NCBI GenBank assembly: GCA_944332185.1
Contig: CALVJJ010000006.1
Span: forward strand, 1 to 62,516
DNA length: 62,516 nucleotides
Source of the DNA: an uncultured Clostridia bacterium
GTDB taxonomy: Bacteria > Bacillota > Clostridia > Christensenellales > UBA1242
Reading direction: 5' to 3'
Shown here: positions 17,833-28,069 of the stretch, one piece after another
How the letters are laid out: every line of letters starts with the position of its first letter
Numbering within the stretch: the stretch's first letter is position 1
Position numbers and translations under genes: made by a program
The notes under the pieces: generated by a model
What the model saw: only the letters and a program-made list of their open reading frames with translations
Database searches by the model: none
What the model was told of the DNA's origin: nothing

Positions 17833-17857
17833 AGAGATGGATCATCTCTCTTTTTTA
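17831..17857 (+). terminator. Terminator of lepA-hemW
   Basis: AGAGAGATG/CATCTCTCT 9-bp stem with loop GAT, followed by a T-run; it begins in the hemW stop codon. Confidence 0.88.
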
Positions 17858-18045
17858 TTGCAGTCTAGATATTAGTCAATAATAATAAGCATATTGACAA
17901 AAACATACTACATAATGACATAAATAACAAATAAAATAAATATGGGAATAAAATAATATGAATTTTTGATAATAAAGTGTGCAGGGAAGAAGAGATATTG
18001 CACGATTTAGTTTTGTGGAAATATGGGGAATTGTCCTAGATTTGT

Positions 18046-18074
18046 TTGACAATTTTCGAGTAAATTTTTATAAT
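18046..18074 (+). promoter_or_regulatory. Full-consensus promoter of the giant surface protein gene
   Basis: TTGACA (18046-18051), a 17-base spacer and TATAAT (18069-18074) match the sigma-A consensus at all twelve positions. This is the best promoter in the window. Start expected near 18081, about 210 bases before the gene. The stretch from 17858 to 18045 shows nothing I can name. Confidence 0.78.
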
Positions 18075-18080
18075 TTATGT

Positions 18081-18292
18081 ATAGTATGATAAATACATTT
18101 TGTAAGATCATTCTAGTGACTATATAGGCAGTATCTTTTTGCCTAAAAGATAGCCCATTACTTATAAAGTAAGATAAGATAAAATCGTACAAAAATACTA
18201 ATGAGATTTATCATAGAAAAAAGTCTTTTTAGCCATACTAACAGTAAGTATGACTTAATGAAGAAAAACGCGTTCTGGGAATAGGAGTAAAA
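18081..18292 (+). promoter_or_regulatory. Structured 5' leader of the giant gene
   Basis: The leader is about 212 bases. From its 5' end: a nested hairpin (18086-18090/18107-18111 enclosing 18094-18097/18101-18104); then a pair of mutually exclusive hairpins, either TAGGCA/TGCCTA (18125-18130/18140-18145) or TATCTTTT/AAAAGATA (18132-18139/18145-18152), the latter extended by GGC/GCC (18127-18129/18153-18155); then TTACTT/AAGTAA (18158-18163/18167-18172); then CATACT/AGTATG (18234-18239/18247-18252). No T-run follows any stem, so control, if any, would be at translation or stability. It matches no riboswitch class I know. Confidence 0.45.
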
Positions 18293-21200
18293 GTGGTGAA
18301 AGTATTAAAAATTTTGGGGTGGATATTCGCAGCTGTCATGGGTGGATTTGCCTTATTGGTCGGTATGCTATATCTAACAGGTCAATTTAATCAAAGTGTG
18401 ATTGAGATGGATTCTCTTACCTTCAATGAACTTACCTTAGATGGAAATAATGGTTTTGTATATTCATCTCTTGGTGGTGGAGAAAATATGGTAGTGGTGC
18501 TTGATGATTTTGAAGCATCTATCTCTTTTGCACCAGACAATGCCACCAATAAAACGTTAATTCTAAAAGTAGTCAAAGGCGCAAATATTGTGACGGTTCC
18601 AGAGACAGTGACTGCTGGACAACCATTTACCATACATATTAACAAAGATGACAAGGGCAATACATTAGGTGGTGAGGTAGAGATTGTTGCTCGTGATGCT
18701 AGAGAATTGATTAGCACTAGTAATTCTTTAAAATTCTTTGTCGATCAACCGATTACCTCTCTTAGTAGTACATTGCAGGATATGTATCCATTCACAAAAG
18801 AACCTATTACTTTTTCTATTACAGCCAATCCTGTCAACTCTCTTAATCCTACAAAAGAACCTGAAAAATATCTTGAAGATATTACAAAATCCATTTTTGT
18901 AGAAACTTATGATGAGCAAGGTGGATTGGTGAGTATTATCGATCAAGTACAACACATTGGAAACAATTTGGATATTGCTAGTCAAAAACTAGAAAGTCAA
19001 TTCCAATTCACAATCGGGCGAGATGGAAAAACAACTTTCGTATTTAAAGCATTTGATTCGTACAAATTGTGGTATGAATACCAACAATTACAAATTACAG
19101 AAGAAAATTTTGATACAAAAAAAGTTGAAGCCACGAACTTTATCAATCAATATCTAGATAAAATCAAGAATTTTTCTTTTGAGTATGATCTAAACTCCTT
19201 ATCAAGCGACCAAGTCATGATCGGGAATAAATATAAAATTGTACGTTTTGTAGATGAAGAAGCAAGCACGCCAGAGAATACTGTTTACCAATATGAGTAT
19301 CAAATTGTTAGCACCAATAATCAACCATTGTCTGGAATTGATTTTGTGCAGATGAACAGAGATACCGTTAATGAGAATTTGATCGAAATACCAAACTATG
19401 CAACATTCATGGACGCTGTAGAGTACTTGTATGTAACTTCTATGAAACAAATCACAGTCATCAATGATGAGGCTGTAAGTCTAGAAACTAATTCTACTAC
19501 TTTTATGAATGTACATGATCAACTAGTTTACGACCAAGAAGATATGAAAAACCAATTTGGCGTAAGAATTGTCCCAAGTACGACAGGATCCAATTTGGAT
19601 AGTAGAATTGCAGACATTAAGATTTTTACTGCTAGAGAAATAGATGGAGTATATCAATTAGAAGATATTGTACCAGCACAAGATGGACAACAAACTGAAG
19701 TAGAAAAAATGGCTGATCTTTTGAATTCTCCAAAGAATATCACCAATCAAGCAGGTAGAGTATTTGGAGTTATGAAAATAGAAAATCCATTAAATGATGC
19801 ATCTGTTGTGGTGGAGAATCCAAAGAATGTCATTGAATGGAAAATTTCAGCTTATAACAAGCCAAATGATCTAGCACAAAAAATATATCTTGTCTTTACT
19901 TATATATCCGAAATCAAAAACGGAGAAAGTAACGAATCCATGGAAGTACTCTATTACTCTATAATGTCTGTAGATTTGCAACAGCAAGAAGTAGAGTCTG
20001 TACGATTTGATTATGCGAATAATAGTCAATATAATGATTTGATCCTTTCTACCGATCCAAACGGAACAAAAATTGGTAACGTGAATTTTGCCAATAGTTT
20101 TCTATTACCAAAAGATGTGGCAAGTATTACCTATGTAGGAGATCAAGAACCAACCTATACTACCATCAAATACTTTGCAAGTAAGGAAACGGTTGCGAAC
20201 AATGGAAAGTTTGTCATCGATGTGGACACCACGAAAGAATATGTATTAGATGGCGAAACCTATTATGAAATCACAGCCCGTGATCAAGCCACAGGTCAGG
20301 TAAAGATTCAGGCACTGAATGTTTCTATTTATCAAAATGAGCGATATGTTCCAGTAGAAATTTTTGCCTTTGTTGTGAAGACAGATATTTTTGGAAATGT
20401 GATCAAAATCGATGATCAATATATCAATATGAGTAGTGTCAGCATCAATAAAATGCAATACACCGTTCGTTCTTTCTTATCCGATATCTATGTGTATACC
20501 AACTTTAAAGGTGGTACAGAAGGGGGAGAAAACGAATATTATTTAAGAAACAATCTTTTGAATGATTCTGATGGCATATTTGAAGTCGATGGCACGTTGT
20601 ATACAAGGTATAGTGAAGCGCAGACTGCAGCAGAACTTACTGGTACGACACCAATTACCATTATTACCACAGATAGAACGATTGATGTTTTAGTAGATCA
20701 AGAGTTTCAAATTTTGATCACCAACAAAATTTTGTATACCAATGGCAACGACTACATGACGGCATCAGATACTGTCGACTATATTAGTAGTTATAAAAGA
20801 GCTTTAGAAGATACTGATCTTGTATCCAATTTGTCTAGATATATCTGGTTCCAATATGGTGACCATGAGTATGATTTGGAAGGATATATGCGTGGACACA
20901 ATCCTGCTACCAATCCTGATGCAGTAGGCGAAGGAAATGAGTACAAATACCCAGGAGAACTTCCATTCACTTTGTTATCTACTCAGTATGATGCAGAACG
21001 TGGTATCATCTATGCTAATTTTAAAATCAATGATGATGCACCAGATCATTATTTGGATATTAACTATCAACGTATTGTAGAAGAAGTTGATGGAGAAGAT
21101 GGGAATGCTTTGACAGATACCATCACAATCGATGCAAAACTCAATATTCAAGGATATTTTCTAGAACTAGACCAAAATACTTCTGTGTTAGGAGGCTATA

Positions 21201-24200
21201 CAGCTGACCACAAGGTAGATACCATGGCAGAAGATGGCATGACAGAAGAAAATTATGCTTTATTCCATAGTGAAGAAATCTTGATTCCAGTAAGGGGTAT
21301 GGTAGAAGGTAATTTATCTAGTTGGAAAGTAACCAATTATGCTGATATGAACGAAGATTTTAAAACAAGATATGTTCAAAAATATACCAATGTCAGTGAT
21401 GATGGTACAGTAGATAGCAACTATCCTTTGACTATCAAAGCCTTAAAATTCAATTACAATTTTATGGCACCAGCTGGATTAGATGAAGGAGTATATGATG
21501 AAACTTTAGTTCCAGATCTCACAATAGAATATACACCATATTTTGCAGAAAAAACGGAAAAAGATGGTGTGATCTCTTATACAATGACAGATCAAAAAGC
21601 AACAGAATATGTACAGTTGACACCAGTGATTGGATTAGATGGATTGGTAAATGTGACATTCCTAGGGGCTCCTAGTTCAGAAGTGTATATCATGTTCCAA
21701 TGTGACATATATGCATACGAAACCAATGATACAGATGCGATTAGTTTTCAAGGAAAATATTTCTTAAAACATTTCTCGTTCTTTTCTAATAATACCGTCA
21801 TGTCTTTAAGACAAGATACACCAATCTTTAATTTGATTCAATTTGCCAATGGACAGATTTCTAGTCCAATTACAGAAAATAGTTTGACCAATCAATCTGT
21901 GATGCAAGGTGGCAGTTCTTATTTACTAAATGGAACGGACTCTGTTGTAAGAGTTGGGTTTACCACAGATCCTATCACTGGAAATGTGATTCCAAATGGG
22001 GGAGTCTTTAATGCTTGTACTTTCTCCATTGCACAAGAAGAAAATAGTCAAAAATTATTATACTTTATTTTGAATGGCGATACTGAAAATGAACTTACCT
22101 ATATTCCTGCAGGAACAGATATATCTACTTTAGAGATTGCTGCTAGATCCACGAATTCTAAAGCAGAATCTTTGATGTTTAGTATTAGTTTGCTGGGAGT
22201 GACAAAAGAATATTATATTACAGTAGAAAGCAACATTAGTGTGCAATACAATCCACAAGGAAATGGAGAAGATGGCACGTATGAAGAATATACGAATAAT
22301 GCTGTTATTGAAGTAGATGCTGAAAGTAGCTATGACTTATCTCAGTATTTTAAAGTCACACAAAATAATGAAATAGCATCTAATAACAATACAACATATC
22401 AGGCTGTATTCTATATCATAAGTGGACAAGCAAATTCTAATTATTTTACATTAGATGAATTAGGAACAGTGCTTACTACAGGTCGTGCTTATCAAGATAA
22501 AACCTTGACCATTGGCATAGAATATCAAATTCTAGAAAATGGAGTTGTGACAGATACACAACGTACATCAAGTCAATTCCAAGTTATCTTAAAAGGGAAC
22601 GGATCTATCCAAGCAACGAATAAAGAACAATATGATTTTGTAGAACAAAACCAAAAACAAATCATGTCTTTGTCTGTCAGCAATGGACAAGTTATAGATC
22701 TTGGAGAGTATATTCAAGTAGGACAGCAAAAAGATGATGTCAGTCAATATGTACTAAATGTTGTTACAAGTTCTTTGTCTAGTGTAGATGTGGAAGCTTT
22801 GTTTGGTACCAATTTGGATCAAGTCATTGATGGATTACAACTATCTTGCAACCATTATTATAAAATCGTAGAAAATGTACCAGTTGTGATATATTTTAAC
22901 GAAATTTTCTGGAGTGGACAAGATTGGAGAACCATACCATACGAAACAATATACCAATTATCTATAACATTCCAACCAGATGTGGTGTTTGATACCATTG
23001 ATGCTCAAATTTTGCAAGATCAAAGTTCTCCAGATCAACCAACGAATTGGGCTAATGTAGTTTTATATGATCGAACAATGAGCGACAATATTGTTTCTCT
23101 AACAGCACAAGGACAAGATGTATTCTATTATGGATACCTAGATAGCGAAATCTACATAGTAGATACTTTAGATGCAAAGGAAAGAACACTATATACAGGG
23201 AATATTCTTACCATAGAAGCAACAAAAGATGGCGATACTACCACGCAATTACGCTTACAACAAAATTGCAGTGTACAACAAACAACATATTTTATTGTAG
23301 TGATCAAGACAAAATATGGTAGTGATATACAAGAAGAAGTGTCAGTAACAGTATTACCAAATTATGTTGCACAAGCTCAATATCCTTTCAATGGTACATA
23401 TGAACAAGTGCGCGTAGGGACAAGTATAGATTTGTTGGAAGCTTACTTAAACGAATTCCCAAGAATTTATATTCATAAAGAAAACCAATCTCAAGCTATA
23501 GAAAAAGTAGAAGGGCTGATTACAAACGTAACAGCTTATAGTGGGGCTGTTGATGTCACGAATAGATTCACAGTAGATGGATCTAGAGTAACACTCAATT
23601 CACAAAATACACCACAACAATGGATTACATTACAAGTAGAATTGTTCAATGGATTGGTTGTGAATTATGAGCTAGAAAGAATTAGTGGTACTAGCCAACC
23701 TATTACCTTAAAGACACAAGATGGAAAGGGAAGTAGTATCGAGAATCCTATTGAAATTTATGGTACACAAGTCTTTAGACTTAGTGAATACGTAGGAAGT
23801 ACCAATTTGGTATATGGAACTATTGCTGACTTTAAGGACACAACCCTTACGTTACAAAACGGTGCATCTTATCAAGTGTATGATCGCATTTTGGAAAATG
23901 AAGCTATTTACTTTAATGATGTCACAACCGATCATGATTTGGTGTTCTTACTATATTCTTCAAATACTGTCTTTGGAGATAGCACTGGCGTCATGCCTTT
24001 GTATGTAAGAGTCATACCAAATCTTGTCATAGAGAATAGGTATAATTCTATGCCTGCTGGACATGAAGTCAATTTGGCTGAGTATGTAAAGATTACACGT
24101 GGATACGGACAAGAAGCACTTACCTACGGAAAAGATGGTATCATAGAGTATAATACTGATCTATTTACTATCAGTGCAGATGGAAGTACCATTCAATACA

Positions 24201-25765
24201 ATCATAATGTCGCAGAACAAATCACTGCAACCTTGTCGATAACTTACAAGCAAGGAAAAACATACACGATTGATCTTATCATTATTCCAGATGTCAATTT
24301 TAACTTGGTAGAAGGTGGATTGACAAGATATGGTAGCGAAACCAATTCTACCTATACCTTAACAAAAGCTGATTGGACAAAGAATGGTATGGGGTATACC
24401 GATTATCTAGGTGGAACGATTGGTAGTGAAGCCACCATTATAGAAGAAATATCTTACATTACTGGTAATGATGTAAAAGCAGTTAGTTTCCAAAAGAATT
24501 CATCTGGAGATATGGAAATTACAATAGGAGCTATCAATCAAACAGTAACCCTACAATTAAAAGTAAGTTATAAACTAACAAAAGACGGTGGTGTGTATAG
24601 TCAAACCATTAACATTACCATAAGACCTAACTTGCAATATGTCAAAAATGATGTCATTGTTGATGTATATGCAGGGACATCTATTCAACCAGTCATCAAC
24701 AATAATTATCTAACTATCAGTGGAACTACAGCATTTAGTTTTACCATTGTAGACACAAAAGCAACGGGAGACAATATTACAAAAGCATTATTGTATGATT
24801 TTAGTGAAGAACCAGATTTTTCTGATAAAACCTATTTAGATTATGTATTTGTGGCAGAAGATGGAAAAACTTTATGCTTTAGAAATGTGATGGAAGATAC
24901 GACCATTCATATACCATTTAGAATAGATTTGACAGGAGAAAGTGTTCCATATACACAAGCGTATAAGAATGCAGATTTTTATATCTCGATTCGTATTGTA
25001 CCTAGTGTCACAAATGTCCAATTAACGAATACATACCAATCTTACATAGACCAAAATCATGCTTATGATTTGTTAGCTACGGATACCAATCAAATAGTTG
25101 TAAAAGACATGGTAAACGTAGTAGGGGCAGACAATACAACCGTTGAATATATGTATCCTAATTTTGATGTTTTGATTCATGAATTATGGAAAGATGGTCA
25201 GCGTTTGAGTCAAGTAGAAGTAGATACGACGCAATTCGTTGTCTATGATAAAACAAATGGAATAATTACATTTGCACCATGTTCACAAGAAGTAATAGTT
25301 GCAATCACTATCCAATTAGATGGACAATTTGATACAACTTGCTATATCTTATTATCAGCAATTACCATTGATGTGTCTTCTAAAATTAGTGAAAGCAGTG
25401 CAGATCCAAAAATGACAATGGTAAAAGATACGAACGTAGTAGGCAATACGTATACATATATTTTGCAGTATAATAATACAGATACGACAGGGTATGAAGA
25501 AGGAAAGTATACTTTTAATTTGTTGGATTTAATTATCTATCAAATTAGTATCAAAACAGAAGAAGGAACAGAATCTTCACAAAAACTAGACCCATCAGCT
25601 ATTCAAGTGTTAGCAAGCTCTACAAGTCCATATTTAACGATAGATATGGAAAACATAACACTGACAGTTACGATTCCTGAAAATGGGGTAGTAGATGAAG
25701 GTACAGTAGATGTGTATATGTATATTGGATTAGATATCTATCAATTTAGTATTCAATTTGCTTAA
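18293..25765 (+). CDS. Giant membrane-anchored repeat protein (2490 residues), function unknown
   Basis: Starts at tandem GTG codons (18293 or 18296) behind AGGAG. One hydrophobic helix (about residues 7-28) with no convincing cleavage site gives an N-terminal anchor; about 2460 residues would then lie outside. The body is polar, rich in Asp, Asn, Thr and Tyr, poor in Cys, and reads as beta strands. In the second half a module recurs: a strand closing with a motif like VxVLPN or IRPN (near residues 1683, 1905, 1996, 2107, 2232), followed by Ala-Gly-(Thr/His) and a hydrophobic Leu-Tyr stretch. This spacing of about 90-220 residues suggests tandem Ig-like or cadherin-like domains. There is no LPxTG, SLH or enzymatic signature and no C-terminal hydrophobic tail. 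It is monocistronic. A role as adhesin, stalk or sheath is inference. Confidence 0.85.
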   Translation: MVKVLKILGWIFAAVMGGFALLVGMLYLTGQFNQSVIEMDSLTFNELTLDGNNGFVYSSLGGGENMVVVLDDFEASISFAPDNATNKTLILKVVKGANIVTVPETVTAGQPFTIHINKDDKGNTLGGEVEIVARDARELISTSNSLKFFVDQPITSLSSTLQDMYPFTKEPITFSITANPVNSLNPTKEPEKYLEDITKSIFVETYDEQGGLVSIIDQVQHIGNNLDIASQKLESQFQFTIGRDGKTTFVFKAFDSYKLWYEYQQLQITEENFDTKKVEATNFINQYLDKIKNFSFEYDLNSLSSDQVMIGNKYKIVRFVDEEASTPENTVYQYEYQIVSTNNQPLSGIDFVQMNRDTVNENLIEIPNYATFMDAVEYLYVTSMKQITVINDEAVSLETNSTTFMNVHDQLVYDQEDMKNQFGVRIVPSTTGSNLDSRIADIKIFTAREIDGVYQLEDIVPAQDGQQTEVEKMADLLNSPKNITNQAGRVFGVMKIENPLNDASVVVENPKNVIEWKISAYNKPNDLAQKIYLVFTYISEIKNGESNESMEVLYYSIMSVDLQQQEVESVRFDYANNSQYNDLILSTDPNGTKIGNVNFANSFLLPKDVASITYVGDQEPTYTTIKYFASKETVANNGKFVIDVDTTKEYVLDGETYYEITARDQATGQVKIQALNVSIYQNERYVPVEIFAFVVKTDIFGNVIKIDDQYINMSSVSINKMQYTVRSFLSDIYVYTNFKGGTEGGENEYYLRNNLLNDSDGIFEVDGTLYTRYSEAQTAAELTGTTPITIITTDRTIDVLVDQEFQILITNKILYTNGNDYMTASDTVDYISSYKRALEDTDLVSNLSRYIWFQYGDHEYDLEGYMRGHNPATNPDAVGEGNEYKYPGELPFTLLSTQYDAERGIIYANFKINDDAPDHYLDINYQRIVEEVDGEDGNALTDTITIDAKLNIQGYFLELDQNTSVLGGYTADHKVDTMAEDGMTEENYALFHSEEILIPVRGMVEGNLSSWKVTNYADMNEDFKTRYVQKYTNVSDDGTVDSNYPLTIKALKFNYNFMAPAGLDEGVYDETLVPDLTIEYTPYFAEKTEKDGVISYTMTDQKATEYVQLTPVIGLDGLVNVTFLGAPSSEVYIMFQCDIYAYETNDTDAISFQGKYFLKHFSFFSNNTVMSLRQDTPIFNLIQFANGQISSPITENSLTNQSVMQGGSSYLLNGTDSVVRVGFTTDPITGNVIPNGGVFNACTFSIAQEENSQKLLYFILNGDTENELTYIPAGTDISTLEIAARSTNSKAESLMFSISLLGVTKEYYITVESNISVQYNPQGNGEDGTYEEYTNNAVIEVDAESSYDLSQYFKVTQNNEIASNNNTTYQAVFYIISGQANSNYFTLDELGTVLTTGRAYQDKTLTIGIEYQILENGVVTDTQRTSSQFQVILKGNGSIQATNKEQYDFVEQNQKQIMSLSVSNGQVIDLGEYIQVGQQKDDVSQYVLNVVTSSLSSVDVEALFGTNLDQVIDGLQLSCNHYYKIVENVPVVIYFNEIFWSGQDWRTIPYETIYQLSITFQPDVVFDTIDAQILQDQSSPDQPTNWANVVLYDRTMSDNIVSLTAQGQDVFYYGYLDSEIYIVDTLDAKERTLYTGNILTIEATKDGDTTTQLRLQQNCSVQQTTYFIVVIKTKYGSDIQEEVSVTVLPNYVAQAQYPFNGTYEQVRVGTSIDLLEAYLNEFPRIYIHKENQSQAIEKVEGLITNVTAYSGAVDVTNRFTVDGSRVTLNSQNTPQQWITLQVELFNGLVVNYELERISGTSQPITLKTQDGKGSSIENPIEIYGTQVFRLSEYVGSTNLVYGTIADFKDTTLTLQNGASYQVYDRILENEAIYFNDVTTDHDLVFLLYSSNTVFGDSTGVMPLYVRVIPNLVIENRYNSMPAGHEVNLAEYVKITRGYGQEALTYGKDGIIEYNTDLFTISADGSTIQYNHNVAEQITATLSITYKQGKTYTIDLIIIPDVNFNLVEGGLTRYGSETNSTYTLTKADWTKNGMGYTDYLGGTIGSEATIIEEISYITGNDVKAVSFQKNSSGDMEITIGAINQTVTLQLKVSYKLTKDGGVYSQTINITIRPNLQYVKNDVIVDVYAGTSIQPVINNNYLTISGTTAFSFTIVDTKATGDNITKALLYDFSEEPDFSDKTYLDYVFVAEDGKTLCFRNVMEDTTIHIPFRIDLTGESVPYTQAYKNADFYISIRIVPSVTNVQLTNTYQSYIDQNHAYDLLATDTNQIVVKDMVNVVGADNTTVEYMYPNFDVLIHELWKDGQRLSQVEVDTTQFVVYDKTNGIITFAPCSQEVIVAITIQLDGQFDTTCYILLSAITIDVSSKISESSADPKMTMVKDTNVVGNTYTYILQYNNTDTTGYEEGKYTFNLLDLIIYQISIKTEEGTESSQKLDPSAIQVLASSTSPYLTIDMENITLTVTIPENGVVDEGTVDVYMYIGLDIYQFSIQFA

Positions 25766-25772
25766 AAAAATG

Positions 25773-25803
25773 AAAAGAGAGAAAAGTTTTCTCTCTTTTT
25801 TTA
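25773..25803 (+). terminator. Terminator of the giant gene
   Basis: AAAAGAGAGAAAA pairs with TTTTCTCTCTTTT followed by further T; 8 bases after the stop codon. Confidence 0.85.
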
Positions 25804-25871
25804 TGCTTTTTAGGTAAATTTAGAATAGAGAAACATTCTTTGCAAAAACTAGTGATAGAAAGGAGAAAAAC

Positions 25872-26414
25872 ATGAAAGAAACGGGAATTGTAAGAAGAAT
25901 AGATGAATTAGGTAGAATTGTTATTCCCAAAGAAATGCGCAGAGTTTTACGCATGGCAACAGGTACACCTATTGAAATAAAAACCACAAAAGAAGGGGAG
26001 ATTGTCCTATCAAAATATTCCGTCATCTGTGAATTAAAAGATTATGCGAATTTGGTGGCAAAAGCAATCTTTGATACGATGAATATGTGTGTTGCTATTT
26101 GTGACACAGACAAAGTGGTAAGTGTGGCAGGTCTTAGTAAAAAAGTATATGTAGACAGTCCAATTCACGAAACACTACAAAGAGTAGTGGGGTATCGAAA
26201 ACCACTTTTACTCAATCAGTCAGATCAAGCCACGATGATCCCTGTCATGATGCAAGGAGATAGTACATATCAAGGACAAATCATTGTTCCTATTACCAAA
26301 GATGGTGATGTAGTGGGTGCCATCGTGGTATTGGCAGATCATGATGTCAGTTTGGCTGATGTCAAGGTAGTGACTGGTTTTGCTACGTACTTAAAGTTAA
26401 TTTTGGAAGAATAA
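25872..26414 (+). CDS. spoVT: Stage V sporulation protein T (AbrB-type regulator)
   Basis: 180 residues. The N-terminal swapped-hairpin AbrB domain reads MKETGIVRRIDELGRIVIPKEMRRVLRM; the C-terminal part is a GAF-like domain (about residues 55-178, with QGQIIVPITKDGDVVGAIVV). In Bacillus SpoVT is made in the forespore under sigma-G and tunes late spore genes. AGAAAGGAG precedes the ATG. It is followed immediately by a flippase gene, as spoVT-yabM in Bacillus and spoVT-spoVB in clostridia. I could not identify a convincing forespore promoter. Confidence 0.95.
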   Translation: MKETGIVRRIDELGRIVIPKEMRRVLRMATGTPIEIKTTKEGEIVLSKYSVICELKDYANLVAKAIFDTMNMCVAICDTDKVVSVAGLSKKVYVDSPIHETLQRVVGYRKPLLLNQSDQATMIPVMMQGDSTYQGQIIVPITKDGDVVGAIVVLADHDVSLADVKVVTGFATYLKLILEE

Positions 26415-26415
26415 T

Positions 26416-28029
26416 ATGAAAAGACAAAGTATGTTATTAGGAGTAACCATTTTAGCAGTTTGTGGTATCATAGCCAAGTTTATTGGTGCATTTTATAAGA
26501 TACCTTTAATGCATATATTGGGCACAAATGGTATGGGGGTATATTATTTAATATTCCCCTTTTATTCTATGATGTTGACGATTGCTTCTTCTGGACTAAG
26601 TTTAGCTGTGGTCAAAATGGTGTCTTTAGAAAGGGCACATGGTCTTGTCACCAATCAAAGACGTATCTTTAGAGTAGCCATATCCTATGTCATGATTGTT
26701 ACTGTTTTTATTGGTATTTTGATGGTCATTTTTAGTGAAAGTATCAGTGTGGCACAAGGGAATATTAGTGCAAGACTAGGCTATGTAGCCATTGCACCAG
26801 CTCTTATTTTTTCCGGTATGATTGCCGTAGCAAGAGGGTATTTTCAAGGCCTTACGATGATGTGGCCGACAAGTCTTAGTACTTTAATGGAACAAATTAT
26901 CAAAGTTGGACTAGGATTGTTCTTTTCCCATTTATTCTTGCAACGTGGTTTGGAATATGGTGTTTTTGGGGCAGTATTAGGTGTCACAATGAGTGAATTT
27001 GTTGCTTTTTTGGTCATGTTTTTTCAATATTTTTTACATCAAAAAGATATACGAAAAGATAGTGATCTGTCTCAAAAAGTATTATCCTATTCGGAAATTG
27101 CAAAAACATTATTTCGTTACAGTTTGCCAGCGACCATCAGTAGTTTGGTCTTACCTGTATCTTCTTTTATAGATTCTTTTTTACTCATTCATCTTTTAGA
27201 AAAAAGTGGGTTAAGTAATGTCATTTCAACAAGTTTATACGGTATCAGTAATGGAATTATTACCACACTGATCAATTTGCCTATTGTTTTAATTAGTGCC
27301 TTAAGTACTGTGATGGTACCGAATATTAGTGGGTGTCTACAAGAAGAGAAAAAAGAAATATGCTTCAAATGTAGTTTGTTTGTCAAAACTACGTGGCTGA
27401 TCACCATACCATGTTTTGTATCTTTTTATTTTTTAGCACCAGAAATAATCAATATTTTATATCATTATGGCCTTAGTAACCAAGTAATACCAGAATATAA
27501 CTATGCCTATTCTCTTTTAAAAATATCTAGCATTACCATTATTTATTATGCTTTTTTGCACACCTTTACAAGTATTTTGCAAAGTATCAATAAGCCTTTA
27601 CTCCCTTGCATTAGTTTAGGAATAGGAATTGTAGTGCGTACAGTCTTTTGTATTCTATTGGTCTCTAATATAAAATGGAATATATATGGATTAGTCATCT
27701 CTAATTTTTTCTTTTTACTCATTGCTTGTTTATTAAATGTCTATTTTGTCAAAAAATATGTAGCATTAGACTTGAGTTTTAAACGATTTTTTGTAGTGCC
27801 CATTTTTGCAGGTGTGTTGTCAGGATTTACGATATATTTGACAAAAATGCTACTTTGTTCATTTGTACACCTGTACATCTATTCTGTGGTAAGTTTTGTG
27901 GCTGGTATGATTGTCTATTTTGGTATGGTAATCTTGCTAAAAGCATACAACTCTTACGAAATCAGTAAAATATGGAAAAGAAAGAAAAAAGTGACAGTTT
28001 TGCAAGATATTGTGGAAAAAGATGTATAA
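26416..28029 (+). CDS. Polysaccharide/lipid flippase of the MOP superfamily (SpoVB/MurJ/YabM type)
   Basis: 537 residues with about 14 hydrophobic segments and the family-typical start LLGVTILAVCGIIAKFIGAF followed by YKIPLMHILGTNGMG. Such proteins move lipid-linked sugars across the membrane; those linked to spoVT are implicated in spore cortex or wall synthesis. It starts two bases after spoVT, so the pair is co-transcribed. Whether it acts on lipid II (MurJ-like) or another lipid cannot be decided from sequence. Confidence 0.9.
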   Translation: MKRQSMLLGVTILAVCGIIAKFIGAFYKIPLMHILGTNGMGVYYLIFPFYSMMLTIASSGLSLAVVKMVSLERAHGLVTNQRRIFRVAISYVMIVTVFIGILMVIFSESISVAQGNISARLGYVAIAPALIFSGMIAVARGYFQGLTMMWPTSLSTLMEQIIKVGLGLFFSHLFLQRGLEYGVFGAVLGVTMSEFVAFLVMFFQYFLHQKDIRKDSDLSQKVLSYSEIAKTLFRYSLPATISSLVLPVSSFIDSFLLIHLLEKSGLSNVISTSLYGISNGIITTLINLPIVLISALSTVMVPNISGCLQEEKKEICFKCSLFVKTTWLITIPCFVSFYFLAPEIINILYHYGLSNQVIPEYNYAYSLLKISSITIIYYAFLHTFTSILQSINKPLLPCISLGIGIVVRTVFCILLVSNIKWNIYGLVISNFFFLLIACLLNVYFVKKYVALDLSFKRFFVVPIFAGVLSGFTIYLTKMLLCSFVHLYIYSVVSFVAGMIVYFGMVILLKAYNSYEISKIWKRKKKVTVLQDIVEKDV

Positions 28030-28069
28030 TTGTAAAGTGTTTGGTAAGTATTATCTGCAAGGAGGGAAT

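Noticed and set aside
18125-18152. H-type pseudoknot in the giant gene's leader
   Set aside because: The two stems would leave no linker to cross stem 1, so they are alternatives rather than simultaneous pairings.
18007-18192. 61-residue minus-strand ORF inside the promoter and leader of the giant gene
   Set aside because: Short, no ribosome site, overlies a consensus promoter on the other strand.
18081-18292. Cyclic-di-GMP or other known riboswitch
   Set aside because: None of the conserved core sequences of the classes I know is present.
25820-25851. Forespore sigma-G promoter before spoVT
   Set aside because: GAATA is present but the -10 region AAAACTA is a poor match to CATWHTA; not reported as a feature.
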